DNA of 7,177 nt. Origin: an uncultured Thermoanaerobacteraceae bacterium (GTDB lineage: Bacteria; Bacillota; DSM-12270; Thermacetogeniales; Thermacetogeniaceae). Under the pieces are notes generated by a model. The model was not told where the DNA came from and did no database searches. It saw only the letters and a list, made by a program, of their open reading frames with translations. The DNA is taken from contig CALGIY010000392.1 of NCBI GenBank assembly GCA_937914965.1, forward strand, positions 1-7,177. Direction: 5' to 3'. Position numbers and translations under genes: made by a program. Below, in pieces: positions 1 through 5,893 of this stretch. Every line of letters begins with the position of its first letter. The first letter of the stretch is position 1.

Positions 1-73
1 CAGAAATCTGATCGGCAACCTTATCCGGGTGTCCCTCGGTCACAGATTCCGAAGTAAAAAAGCGTCGTGCCAT
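1..73 (-). CDS. metK: S-adenosylmethionine synthetase, N-terminal fragment (cut by window edge)
   Basis: Only the first 24 codons are present. They read from an ATG at 73 and contain [18 protein letters not shown], the signature N-terminus of MetK, which makes S-adenosylmethionine from methionine and ATP in the cytoplasm. The His-Pro-Asp triplet (residues 15-17) matches the conserved ATP/Mg-binding His and Asp near the family's N-terminus. A good ribosome binding site (AAGGAGG, complement of 83-89) overlaps the coaBC stop codon. The gap to coaBC is only 14 nt, so metK is almost certainly co-transcribed with it and there is no room for its own SAM riboswitch. The other roughly 370 residues lie outside the window. 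Identification is firm despite the short length. Confidence 0.93.
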   Translation of the reverse strand, partial: MARRFFTSESVTEGHPDKVADQIS

Positions 74-87
74 ATTTAGCAGCCTCC

Positions 88-1272
88 TTATTGAAACAAC
101 TTTATAATCTCATCAAGTATCACACACGCCAGTTCAGTTTTTGTCATCATTGGCAGTGTGAGAGCAGATCCACCTTTAAACAAAATTGTTGCCACATTGG
201 TATCAACCTCAAAACCAGCTCCTTCCTGGGTCAGGTCGTTGGCAATAATCAGATCGAGATTCTTGCGGTTAAGTTTATCTTGTGCATTAGTCAGTACGTC
301 CCTTGTCTCCGCAGCGAATCCGACCAAAATCTGTTTATCCTTGTGTTCTCCCAGGTAACTAAGTATATCAGGTGTTCTCTCTAGTTCCAGAGAAAGAACC
401 GCCCGCTTTTTTTTGATCTTCTCCTGCGCTTGTTGGCGCGGTCGAAAATCGGCTACTGCTGCTGCTTTAATCACAATGTCAGCTACGGGGAAAAGATTTT
501 TAACTGCGTTGAACATCTCCTCCGCAGTCTTGACAGCAATCACCTTAACCCCTTCTGGTGGAGCAAGTTTTGTGGGTCCGCTGACAAGGGTTACCTGTGC
601 TCCTCTTTTTTCTGCTTCTCGCGCCAAAGCATATCCCATCTTCCCAGAACTGTGGTTAGAAAGAAAACGTACAGGGTCAATGGGTTCTCTGGTAGGTCCT
701 GCAGTTACCAGTACATGTTTACCATCCAGGTCCTTTCGCACGTCCAGGATCTGCTCAACAGCGGCCACAATCTTCTCAGGTGCGGGAAGCCTGCCCTTCC
801 CGCTGGTACCGCAGGCTAAACGCCCCTCATCCGGCTCGATGAAGATATATCCCATCCCTTTTAAAAAGTTCATCCAATGCTGGAAAACCGGATTTTCATA
901 CATACCAGTGTTCATAGCTGGGGCAAAAACTACAGGTGCTCCTGTCGCCATAATTGTAGTAGCAAGAAGGTTATCAGCAATCCCGCTGGCAACCTTACCG
1001 ATCAGATTGGCACTCGCCGGAGCTACCAAAATCAGATCAGCACCTTGCGCAAGGCTAATATGCTCAATTTCCCACTGTGAGAGAGTATTAAACATATCAA
1101 CATGCACTGGGTGCTGTGAAATCGACTGCATGGTCAGAGATGTGATAAATTCTGCTGCCGCAGGGGTCATGATCACCTGAACCTGGTAACCCTTTTTGAC
1201 CAGCAGACTGGCGATTTCTGCCGCCTTATAAGCAGCAATACTTCCCGTAACCCCGAGTACTATATTTTTCAT
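88..1272 (-). CDS. coaBC: Bifunctional phosphopantothenoylcysteine decarboxylase / phosphopantothenate-cysteine ligase
   Basis: This 394-residue protein has the usual full length of CoaBC (Dfp), which carries out two consecutive cytoplasmic steps of coenzyme A synthesis: joining cysteine to 4'-phosphopantothenate, then decarboxylating the product. The N-terminal FMN-binding CoaC half (about 1-175) shows [13 protein letters not shown] at 7-19, the likely active-site His71 in [16 protein letters not shown] at 117-121 and the ACGTSGKGR loop with Cys154, where the family's reactive cysteine sits. The CoaB half (about 185-394) shows [17 protein letters not shown] at 190-206, [16 protein letters not shown] at 269-278 and the KIKKK lysine cluster at 285-289. 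All key residues appear intact. The ATG overlaps the rpoZ TGA as ATGA, implying translational coupling. It follows gmk and rpoZ as in Bacillus. Confidence 0.97.
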   Translation of the reverse strand: MKNIVLGVTGSIAAYKAAEIASLLVKKGYQVQVIMTPAAAEFITSLTMQSISQHPVHVDMFNTLSQWEIEHISLAQGADLILVAPASANLIGKVASGIADNLLATTIMATGAPVVFAPAMNTGMYENPVFQHWMNFLKGMGYIFIEPDEGRLACGTSGKGRLPAPEKIVAAVEQILDVRKDLDGKHVLVTAGPTREPIDPVRFLSNHSSGKMGYALAREAEKRGAQVTLVSGPTKLAPPEGVKVIAVKTAEEMFNAVKNLFPVADIVIKAAAVADFRPRQQAQEKIKKKRAVLSLELERTPDILSYLGEHKDKQILVGFAAETRDVLTNAQDKLNRKNLDLIIANDLTQEGAGFEVDTNVATILFKGGSALTLPMMTKTELACVILDEIIKLFQ

Positions 1273-1481
1273 TTTATTTTTTTATGCCTCTGCGGCTTTT
1301 CAATTACCAATTCATCATCGGCAATTTCCCAGAGGGCAGTGATTACCGGTTTCATTTCCTTGGAATTGTCACCAGAGTTGCGGGTTTCCGTTAAGACACG
1401 CGCTCTCTTGGCTGCCGCAACAGCGAGTACATATTTACTATCTACTTTCTTCAGCAAGTAATCAATACTAGGCTGTTTCAC
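1269..1481 (-). CDS. rpoZ: DNA-directed RNA polymerase omega subunit
   Basis: A 70-residue protein, typical of the short omega subunits of Firmicutes. Omega binds the beta' subunit and helps assemble and stabilise RNA polymerase. The diagnostic stretch is YLLKKVDSKYVLAVAAAKRA at 8-27, followed by RAR and a conserved KPVITALWEIADDEL segment at 44-58. Translation starts at GTG (1481). The ATG 8 nt upstream, which overlaps the gmk stop, is in another frame and hits a stop after three codons. A GGGGG-type ribosome binding site lies about 9 nt before the GTG. The gene begins 4 nt after the gmk stop and overlaps the coaBC start by 4 nt, so the three genes are tightly coupled. The C-terminus is basic (QRHKKIK). 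Confidence 0.95.
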   Translation of the reverse strand: MKQPSIDYLLKKVDSKYVLAVAAAKRARVLTETRNSGDNSKEMKPVITALWEIADDELVIEKPQRHKKIK

Positions 1482-1485
1482 CTAT

Positions 1486-2082
1486 TCATTCCCCCTTGGA
1501 CTGATTCCGGATGCTCTTTTCCCGCTCATAGATGTTCAGCAGCTCCGCAAAAGCCTGTTCCTTCAAGTCGTTATTGATAACATAATCGTATATTTTTGCT
1601 GCCCGTAATTCTTCCGGAGCACAGCTTAAACGCATATTGATAGCAACGGCATCATCTGTTCCCCTTCTAGTAATTCGTTCACTGAGCTCTTCCAGCGATG
1701 GTGGCCTAATAAAAACCGTTACTGCTTGGGGAAAGATCTCCTTCACCATTTGCCCACCTTGGACATCAAGTTCCAATAGGACATCCTTTCCGGCATTCAA
1801 ACTTGCCTCCACAGCAGAGCATTGTGTCCCATAGTAATGTCCATAAACTTCCGCCCACTCAAGAAAATCTCCTGCATCAATTAATTTTAGGAATTCTTCC
1901 CGGGAAACGAAATAATACTCCACGCCATTACTTTCTCCATGTCGGGGAGTCCTTGTGGTAAGGGAAACCGAATATACCAAGTCAGGTACCGCCTCTCTGA
2001 GCATCTTGCAGAGAGTACCTTTACCGGAACCAGAAGGGCCCGATACAACAATTAGTAGTGGTTGTAGTGGTTGCGCTGGCAA
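1486..2082 (-). CDS. gmk: Guanylate kinase
   Basis: This 198-residue protein has the usual size for Gmk, which phosphorylates GMP to GDP with ATP in the cytoplasm and so feeds GTP, dGTP and (p)ppGpp pools. The P-loop SGPSGSGKGTL lies at 14-24. The GMP-binding region follows with SLTTRTPRHGESNGVEYYF at about 40-58, then LLELDVQGG and the lid-region arginines (ERITRRGTDD). The start is an unusual TTG at 2082: no ATG or GTG precedes the P-loop in frame, and an AGGAGG site lies exactly 7 nt upstream. Placement between remA and rpoZ is the standard Firmicutes arrangement, and joint expression with omega is expected. Confidence 0.96.
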   Translation of the reverse strand: MPAQPLQPLLIVVSGPSGSGKGTLCKMLREAVPDLVYSVSLTTRTPRHGESNGVEYYFVSREEFLKLIDAGDFLEWAEVYGHYYGTQCSAVEASLNAGKDVLLELDVQGGQMVKEIFPQAVTVFIRPPSLEELSERITRRGTDDAVAINMRLSCAPEELRAAKIYDYVINNDLKEQAFAELLNIYEREKSIRNQSKGE

Positions 2083-2089
2083 TGAACAC

Positions 2090-2095
2090 CCTCCT
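2090..2095 (-). promoter_or_regulatory. Ribosome binding site fixing the TTG start of gmk
   Basis: The complement reads AGGAGG, with 7 nt to the TTG codon at 2082-2080. This perfect Shine-Dalgarno and ideal spacing support a TTG start, since no in-frame ATG or GTG is available upstream of the P-loop. A GTG inside the spacer is in another frame. Confidence 0.75.
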
Positions 2096-2108
2096 GTAAA
2101 GAAAAAGC

Positions 2109-2375
2109 TTATTCTTCAACAGCTATAGTAGGTTCTTTTGCTGCTAAGCGATTGGCTACAGTCTCAGGTTGGACAGCAGAAAGGATCACATGATCACTAT
2201 CTGTAATAATAACAGCCCTCGTTCTTCTCCCATATGTAGCATCAATCAGCATACCCCGGTCTCGTGCCTCCTGAATGATGCGTTTAATAGGGGCTGATTC
2301 AGGGCTTACAATAGCCACGATTCGGTTAGCTGAGACAACATTTCCAAATCCAATATTAATCAGTTTGATATCCAT
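2109..2375 (-). CDS. remA: RemA family DNA-binding regulator (DUF370)
   Basis: An 88-residue protein nearly colinear with Bacillus RemA (YlzA), a ring-forming DNA-binding protein that activates biofilm-matrix and osmoprotection genes in B. subtilis. Seen here: INIGFGN at 6-12, [14 protein letters not shown] at 22-35, and the signature [16 protein letters not shown] at 44-59, then QPETVANRL at 69-77. Arg50-Arg51 coincide with arginines implicated in DNA binding in Bacillus RemA. The frame also allows an ATG two codons earlier (2381), but that codon abuts the GGGAGG site with no spacer. The second ATG (2375) has 6 nt spacing and matches the family's N-terminus (M-x-I-K-x-I-N-I-G). The gene lies between yicC and gmk as in Bacillus. 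Its targets in this organism are unknown; in matrix-free Clostridia it may have another role. Confidence 0.94.
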   Translation of the reverse strand: MDIKLINIGFGNVVSANRIVAIVSPESAPIKRIIQEARDRGMLIDATYGRRTRAVIITDSDHVILSAVQPETVANRLAAKEPTIAVEE

Positions 2376-2381
2376 GTCCAT

Positions 2382-2387
2382 CCTCCC
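2382..2387 (-). promoter_or_regulatory. Ribosome binding site deciding the remA start
   Basis: The complement is GGGAGG. It directly touches the first ATG (2381-2379) but stands 6 nt before the second ATG (2375-2373), so the second is the likely start and the protein begins MDIKLINIG. Confidence 0.7.
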
Positions 2388-2405
2388 TTTCTTTACTATC
2401 GCTGA

Positions 2406-3284
2406 TCACTCAATATTCTGTGCCTGCTCCCGCATTTTTTCGAGTTCACTCTTGATCTCAACTACTAGTGGTGAAATGACAAGATCAGCTGCTTTCGATC
2501 CTATGGTATTGATTTCCCTGTTCATCTCTTGCAATAGAAACTCGATTTTTCTGCCTACTGTTCCTCCTGTCTGGAGGATTTCTTCTAGTTGGTCGAGATG
2601 GCTATCCAGACGAACGATTTCTTCAGTGATGCTGCTCCTTTCAGCGAACAGGATCACCTCAGTTGCTAGCCGCGCCTCATCGATCTCGTTGTCGTCAAGA
2701 ATTTGCTGCAATTTATTCTTCAGGCGGGTCCTTATCTCCTCACCCAGGACCGGTTCGCGCTCCTTAATCTCTTCGAGGTGTTTGCGGATCTGGGTTCTGC
2801 GATAGACAAAATCCTCGCACAGTTTTGCACCTTCCCGCTCCCGCATCTCTAACAGATGGTCTACTCCTTCCTGAAGAGCGATATGGGCAACCTTCCAGAC
2901 ATCCTCAATGTCCTCTTCTTTTTCTTCCACCAAGAGGACATCCGGGAACCTGGCCAAATCATTAACGCCCAATTCGAATTCAATATTGACCATTTCTGCC
3001 ATTTCCCTCAGACATTTATCATAGGCAAGAACTAATTCTTTGTCAAGCTTAACATTACGCTTTTTTGCACGGCGATCCTCAATGTTAACAAATATATCCA
3101 GGTGGCCCCGTGCTACCTTTTCCTGTACAAAACTCTTAAATCGTTCTTCCAACATTAAGTAGCTGCGGGCAATTCTCACTGACATTTCTCGAAAGCGGTG
3201 GTTCACACTGCGGATCTCCACAGTGATATGCAGACCCTGTTCTTCATAATCACCCCGACCGAAACCAGTCATGCTATTGATCAC
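2406..3284 (-). CDS. yicC: YicC/YloC family endoribonuclease
   Basis: The protein is about 292 residues from the GTG at 3284, close to the 287-292 usual for YicC/YloC. Members have been reported as endoribonucleases that take part in RNA turnover; the older name was UPF0701. The N-terminal YicC_N domain starts with the hallmark SMTGFGRG at 4-11 and VEIRSVNHRFREM. The C-terminal DUF1732 domain has GRKIEFLLQEMNREINTIGS, followed by KAADL. The frame stays open up to a GTG at 3329, adding 15 residues (SGASCPGPGC-like) that are encoded by a hairpin and unlike the family. I therefore choose 3284, which gives the family-typical M-I-N-S-M-T-G-F-G. The Shine-Dalgarno for that start is weak or displaced. 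Highly charged central helices (about 85-215) are consistent with the clamp-like alpha-helical fold of the family. It heads the yicC-remA-gmk-rpoZ-coaBC block. Confidence 0.92.
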   Translation of the reverse strand: MINSMTGFGRGDYEEQGLHITVEIRSVNHRFREMSVRIARSYLMLEERFKSFVQEKVARGHLDIFVNIEDRRAKKRNVKLDKELVLAYDKCLREMAEMVNIEFELGVNDLARFPDVLLVEEKEEDIEDVWKVAHIALQEGVDHLLEMREREGAKLCEDFVYRRTQIRKHLEEIKEREPVLGEEIRTRLKNKLQQILDDNEIDEARLATEVILFAERSSITEEIVRLDSHLDQLEEILQTGGTVGRKIEFLLQEMNREINTIGSKAADLVISPLVVEIKSELEKMREQAQNIE

Positions 3285-3290
3285 TGTACA

Positions 3291-3323
3291 GCCTGGTCCA
3301 GGGCAGCTCGCCCCGGACCAGGC
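3291..3323. promoter_or_regulatory. GC-rich stem-loop before yicC
   Basis: Arms GCCTGGTCC (3291-3299) and GGACCAGGC (3315-3323) pair perfectly over 9 bp. After one A/C mismatch, GGGC (3301-3304) pairs with GCCC (3310-3313), closing a 5-nt loop. Neither side carries a T-run, so it does not resemble an intrinsic terminator. It lies between an AAAGGA sequence (complement of 3331-3336) and the likely yicC start at 3284, so it may affect translation or processing of the dapL-yicC message. The structure is seen; the role is inference. Confidence 0.6.
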
Positions 3324-3361
3324 AATCACATCCTTTCACTATTCAGTTTCTTGGAATATGT

Positions 3362-4531
3362 CTAGAAAAAGGTCCCAAACGCTTCTTTCATCCTTGCTAA
3401 TGCCTCTTTCAAACGCTCTGAAGGCAGTGTCAGGGAAATCCTGAAATATCCCTCCCCAAACTTGCCGTAACCGGTACCTGGTGTAATTACAACAGCTGCT
3501 TTTTCTAAAACCAATTCTGCGAACTCTGCTGAACTGTACCTTGGAGGCACTGGAACCCAAATATAAATCGAACCCTGTGGCAGAGAAATGTTCCACCCCA
3601 GGTCTTCCAGTCCTTGAAGCGCAATCTGTCGCCTTTCCTGGTAGATGCGCACCATTTCCGCAACACAGTTCTGAGAGCCCTCTAAAGCGGCAATCCCAGC
3701 ATACTGAATCGCTTGGAAGGCACCAGAGTCCAGATTTGATTTTATTGTGGTCAGTGCCTTAACCAATTCCGCATTACCAGCTGCCCAACCCAAACGCCAT
3801 CCTGTCATATTATAGGTCTTCGAGAGGGAATGAAATTCAATCCCAACATCCTTAGCTCCTGGTGCCTCTAAAAAGCTTGGAGCAGAGTACCCATTAAAGG
3901 TAATTTCCGAGTAAGCAGCATCATGGCAAATAATGATATCGTATGAACGAGCAAACTCGACAGCTTCCTCAAAAAATTGTCTGGTACATGTAGCCCCTGT
4001 TGGGTTGTTCGGATAGTTCAAAAACATCAAACGGGCTTTACGCGCAACATCGGAAGGAACACTGCCCAGGTCGGGAATAAAATGATTTTTTTCTTCCAGA
4101 GGCAAAAGATAGTTTTCAGCTCCTGCCAGTGCTGCCCCAATGCCGTAGACCGGGTATCCAGGGTCCGGAATCAGAGCTATATCCCCATCTTGTAGATAAC
4201 AGAAAGATATATGCCCGATCCCCTCTTTAGAGCCAATCAGGGTAACAACCTCAGCAGCAGGATCTAGTTCAACTTGGAACCGACGCTGGTACCACTCGGT
4301 AACAGCCCTGCGAAAATCCATTAAACCAGCAGAAGAAGGATAGCGATGGTTTTCCGGATTCTGGGCATGTTTGATCAGCGCCTGCACGATATGAGGTGGT
4401 GTTGGCAGATCAGGATCGCCAATCCCTAAACTGATCACATCAATGTTCTTTTTTTCCAACTCCTCTATCATCTGCTCAATACGTGCAAAAAGATAGGGTG
4501 GTAACGCTGACAGCCGGTCAGCAACTTTCAT
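3362..4531 (-). CDS. dapL: LL-diaminopimelate aminotransferase-like class I/II PLP aminotransferase
   Basis: This 389-residue fold-type I aminotransferase is of typical DapL length. DapL converts tetrahydrodipicolinate directly to LL-diaminopimelate using glutamate, bypassing the succinylated or acetylated steps to lysine and peptidoglycan. Visible: [13 protein letters not shown] at 33-45, [13 protein letters not shown] at 64-76, PDPGYPVY at 122-129, NYPNNPTGA at 172-180, [10 protein letters not shown] at 203-212 with the PLP-ring Asp204, the PLP-binding Lys238 in [19 protein letters not shown], and the carboxylate-binding Arg364 in YFRISL. The immediate neighbour is dapF, whose substrate is LL-diaminopimelate, which strongly favours DapL over a general aspartate- or alanine-type aminotransferase. 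The substrate is still inferred, as the subfamily includes broader enzymes. The ATG has GAGG 5 nt upstream. The gap to dapF is 76 nt. Confidence 0.88.
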   Translation of the reverse strand: MKVADRLSALPPYLFARIEQMIEELEKKNIDVISLGIGDPDLPTPPHIVQALIKHAQNPENHRYPSSAGLMDFRRAVTEWYQRRFQVELDPAAEVVTLIGSKEGIGHISFCYLQDGDIALIPDPGYPVYGIGAALAGAENYLLPLEEKNHFIPDLGSVPSDVARKARLMFLNYPNNPTGATCTRQFFEEAVEFARSYDIIICHDAAYSEITFNGYSAPSFLEAPGAKDVGIEFHSLSKTYNMTGWRLGWAAGNAELVKALTTIKSNLDSGAFQAIQYAGIAALEGSQNCVAEMVRIYQERRQIALQGLEDLGWNISLPQGSIYIWVPVPPRYSSAEFAELVLEKAAVVITPGTGYGKFGEGYFRISLTLPSERLKEALARMKEAFGTFF

Positions 4532-4573
4532 TTTTCCTCAACTCCTGTTTATCATTCTTTTATATAGCGTCAG

Positions 4574-4601
4574 ATTCTCTTCATAAAACCCACAAGAGAA
4601 T
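4574..4601. other. Weak stem-loop between dapF and dapL
   Basis: ATTCTCTT (4574-4581) and AAGAGAAT (4594-4601) form an 8-bp AT-rich stem with a 12-nt loop just after the dapF stop codon. There is no following T-run in the leftward direction, so a terminator is unlikely. It could be a processing or stability element, or chance. Confidence 0.25.
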
Positions 4602-4607
4602 GCATAT

Positions 4608-5465
4608 TTAATCCCCCGTTAGAAAAGTGGGATTCAACCGCCCCCGAAAAACTTCTTCAGCAGGGCCCGTCATATAGACATGATTGTTGGGGTTCCACTC
4701 CACAATCAGACTGCCCCCAGGAAGGTTTACTTTTACCTCTTTTTCCAGGCGGCCGGTTAGTATACCTCCTACTGCAATAGCACAGGATCCTGTACCACAG
4801 GCCAGAGTCTCTCCAACTCCCCGTTCCCAAACCCGAGCTCGGACCTCGCCCCGATTAACAACTTCAACAAACTCTACATTAGTTTTAGCAGGGAAATGCC
4901 GGTGAGATTCCAGCTGTGGACCCATTGTACCTACCGGAGCACTATCAGCCCCTGGAACAAAAAGTATACAATGTGGGTTTCCCATAGAAACAGCAGTAAT
5001 CTGGAGTGGTTCCCCATCAATTAGGAGCTCTTCATCGATTACCCTGGATCCTGGCTGACCCGCCACCGGTATCAACTCCCGGTCCAGAACTGGTTCACCC
5101 ATATCCACCTTAACTGCTGTTACCTCGCCATTATTGAGGATGATTTCCGGTACTTTAATACCTGCTTTTGTTTGTACCGGAAAGGTGGTCTCCTGCACCA
5201 TCCCCCTGGTATAAACATATTTGGCCACACAGCGGATGGCATTTCCACACATCTCCGGTTCTGTACCATCTGCATTGAAGATGCGCATATTGAACACACC
5301 CTGGTCATCGCGAAACACAAAAACCAGGCCATCCCCACCAACACCGAAATTCCGATCACAGATTTTACGGGCAGATGCTGCGGCTTTCTCTGGAGAAATT
5401 TCATTAGGAGACATTTCTACGAAAACAAAATCATTTCCTAAACCATGCCATTTTGTAAACTCCAT
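4608..5465 (-). CDS. dapF: Diaminopimelate epimerase
   Basis: A 285-residue protein of normal DapF length. It interconverts LL- and meso-diaminopimelate, the last step before lysine and the direct precursor of meso-DAP peptidoglycan. It is PLP-independent and uses two cysteines as acid and base. Both are here: Cys73 in NADGTEPEMCGNAIRC and Cys223 in LACGTGSCAIAVGG. Other family marks are FTKWHGLGNDFVFVE at 3-17, GVGGDGLVFV at 41-50, MGNPHCILFV at 161-170, NVEFVEV and RVWERGVGET at 211-220. The ATG at 5465 has AAGGGG 8 nt upstream; an overlapping upstream ATG is out of frame. It is the first intact gene of the leftward unit and is followed by dapL, forming a two-gene DAP module. Confidence 0.97.
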   Translation of the reverse strand: MEFTKWHGLGNDFVFVEMSPNEISPEKAAASARKICDRNFGVGGDGLVFVFRDDQGVFNMRIFNADGTEPEMCGNAIRCVAKYVYTRGMVQETTFPVQTKAGIKVPEIILNNGEVTAVKVDMGEPVLDRELIPVAGQPGSRVIDEELLIDGEPLQITAVSMGNPHCILFVPGADSAPVGTMGPQLESHRHFPAKTNVEFVEVVNRGEVRARVWERGVGETLACGTGSCAIAVGGILTGRLEKEVKVNLPGGSLIVEWNPNNHVYMTGPAEEVFRGRLNPTFLTGD

Positions 5466-5496
5466 ATCATCAACCCCTTGTACAACCTAATCCACC

Positions 5497-5525
5497 AGAA
5501 AACACCTGTTACTAGATTAACTCAA
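5497..5525 (-). promoter_or_regulatory. Possible weak sigma-A promoter for the dapF-led unit
   Basis: On the leftward strand TTGAGT (complement of 5520-5525) and TTTTCT (complement of 5497-5502) are separated by 17 nt. The -35 is reasonable but the -10 matches TATAAT in only three positions. It is the best pair I see in the 115 nt upstream of dapF; the real promoter could lie elsewhere. Confidence 0.2.
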
Positions 5526-5544
5526 AACTAACGAATCAGCAAGT

Positions 5545-5580
5545 GGGAGTGGTGGACACCGGGACGGTTCTGCTGTCCAA
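5545..5580. repeat. REP-like hairpin (GGGACGGTTCTGCTGTCC type)
   Basis: The arms TGGACA (5553-5558) and TGTCCA (5574-5579) flank CCGGGACGGTTCTGC, directly after the pseudogene stop. From memory, sequences of the form GGGACGGTTCT-n-TGTCC recur in many copies in intergenic regions of Clostridia and other Firmicutes, like REP elements mobilised by Y1 (IS200-type) transposases. Only this one copy lies in the window, so repetitiveness cannot be shown here. No transposase is present. Confidence 0.45.
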
Positions 5581-5829
5581 TTATTTGTCTTCGGTAGCTC
5601 TGCCATCTCCGGTAACAAGTATTGGCTCTCCAAGAAATGTAGGCTGCGGCTTAATAAATTTGACAAGCATAAAGTCCTTGTTCCTGGCAGCTGCCTCCCG
5701 CAGCCTATATACTGTCATCACTTCTCCGTAGTTATGTAGATCAGATGCTACACCATAGGCCTCAATTCCCCGCTGTCTGGCACTAAATTAATCCCTCGGA
5801 AGATGGTACTATTGGGTTCCAATCAAGTA
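5581..5829 (-). pseudogene. Decayed C-terminal remnant of a SanA/YdcF-like (DUF218) membrane-associated protein gene
   Basis: Reading leftward in one frame from about 5829, the translation gives YLIGTQ, a TAG stop (5809-5811), YHLPRD, a TAA stop (5788-5790), then FSARQRGIEAYGVASDL and onward through MTVYRLREAAARNKDF to KPQPTFLGEPILVTGDGR before a terminal TAA (5581-5583). TQxYHLPRAxFxARxxGI and KPxPxFLGExIPIxGDGR are hallmarks of the C-terminal half of the SanA (vancomycin-sensitivity/envelope barrier) branch of DUF218. Two in-frame stops replace conserved residues. The N-terminal half (membrane anchor and first active-site motifs) is missing, because the sequence further upstream shows no resemblance and gives way to the rqcH promoter. 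Family assignment rests on motif memory but is fairly specific. The 69-codon piece after the TAA has no good start of its own. Confidence 0.75.
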
Positions 5830-5851
5830 AGTAGATCGCTGAAATCTATAG

Positions 5852-5860
5852 TGATACAAT
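5852..5860 (+). promoter_or_regulatory. Extended -10 promoter candidate for rqcH
   Basis: TGATACAAT (TG at 5852-5853, TACAAT at 5855-5860) fits the extended -10 consensus TGnTATAAT with one mismatch. A poor -35 (TAGATC, 5832-5837) stands 17 nt upstream, which an extended -10 would tolerate. Transcription would begin near 5867, giving a leader of about 27 nt before the GTG at 5894. The element lies in what was the upstream part of the pseudogene region. Confidence 0.45.
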
Positions 5861-5880
5861 AAGTCATGCAAGTATCAAGG

Positions 5881-5886
5881 GGGAGG
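5881..5886 (+). promoter_or_regulatory. Ribosome binding site fixing the GTG start of rqcH
   Basis: GGGAGG stands 7 nt before the GTG at 5894-5896. This supports the GTG start, which also gives the family-typical N-terminus (M-x-x-D-G-I-T-L). Confidence 0.75.
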
Positions 5887-5893
5887 TTGTTCA

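Noticed and set aside
74..87. Possible SAM riboswitch before metK
   Set aside because: Only 14 nt separate coaBC and metK; no aptamer fits there and none is evident within the coaBC end.
413..1180. A 255-codon open frame on the + strand
   Set aside because: It lies wholly antisense to coaBC, whose motifs are unmistakable. The translation is low-complexity Ser/Ala/Arg-rich with no recognisable family, as expected of a shadow frame.
2275..2805. A 176-codon + strand frame over remA/yicC
   Set aside because: It is antisense to two conserved genes and is Ser/Ile/Arg-rich without motifs or a convincing ribosome binding site.
3285..3329. yicC extended to the GTG at 3329
   Set aside because: The extra residues are encoded by the hairpin, are unlike the family N-terminus, and the Shine-Dalgarno is only 1 nt from that GTG.
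3339..3596. An 85-codon minus-strand frame within the 3' part of dapL
   Set aside because: It overlaps dapL on the same strand in another frame and ends just before yicC. There is no family resemblance, and it is explained by dapL codon structure.
4574..4601. Intrinsic terminator after dapF
   Set aside because: The stem is AT-rich, has a 12-nt loop and no trailing T-run leftward, so termination is unlikely.
5543..5731. A 62-codon + strand frame in the intergenic region
   Set aside because: It is antisense to the DUF218-like remnant and its product has no recognisable features.
5835..5856. Operator-like dyad ATCGCT...AGTGAT at the rqcH promoter
   Set aside because: The arms are short and need a G-T pair; no known repressor site fits.
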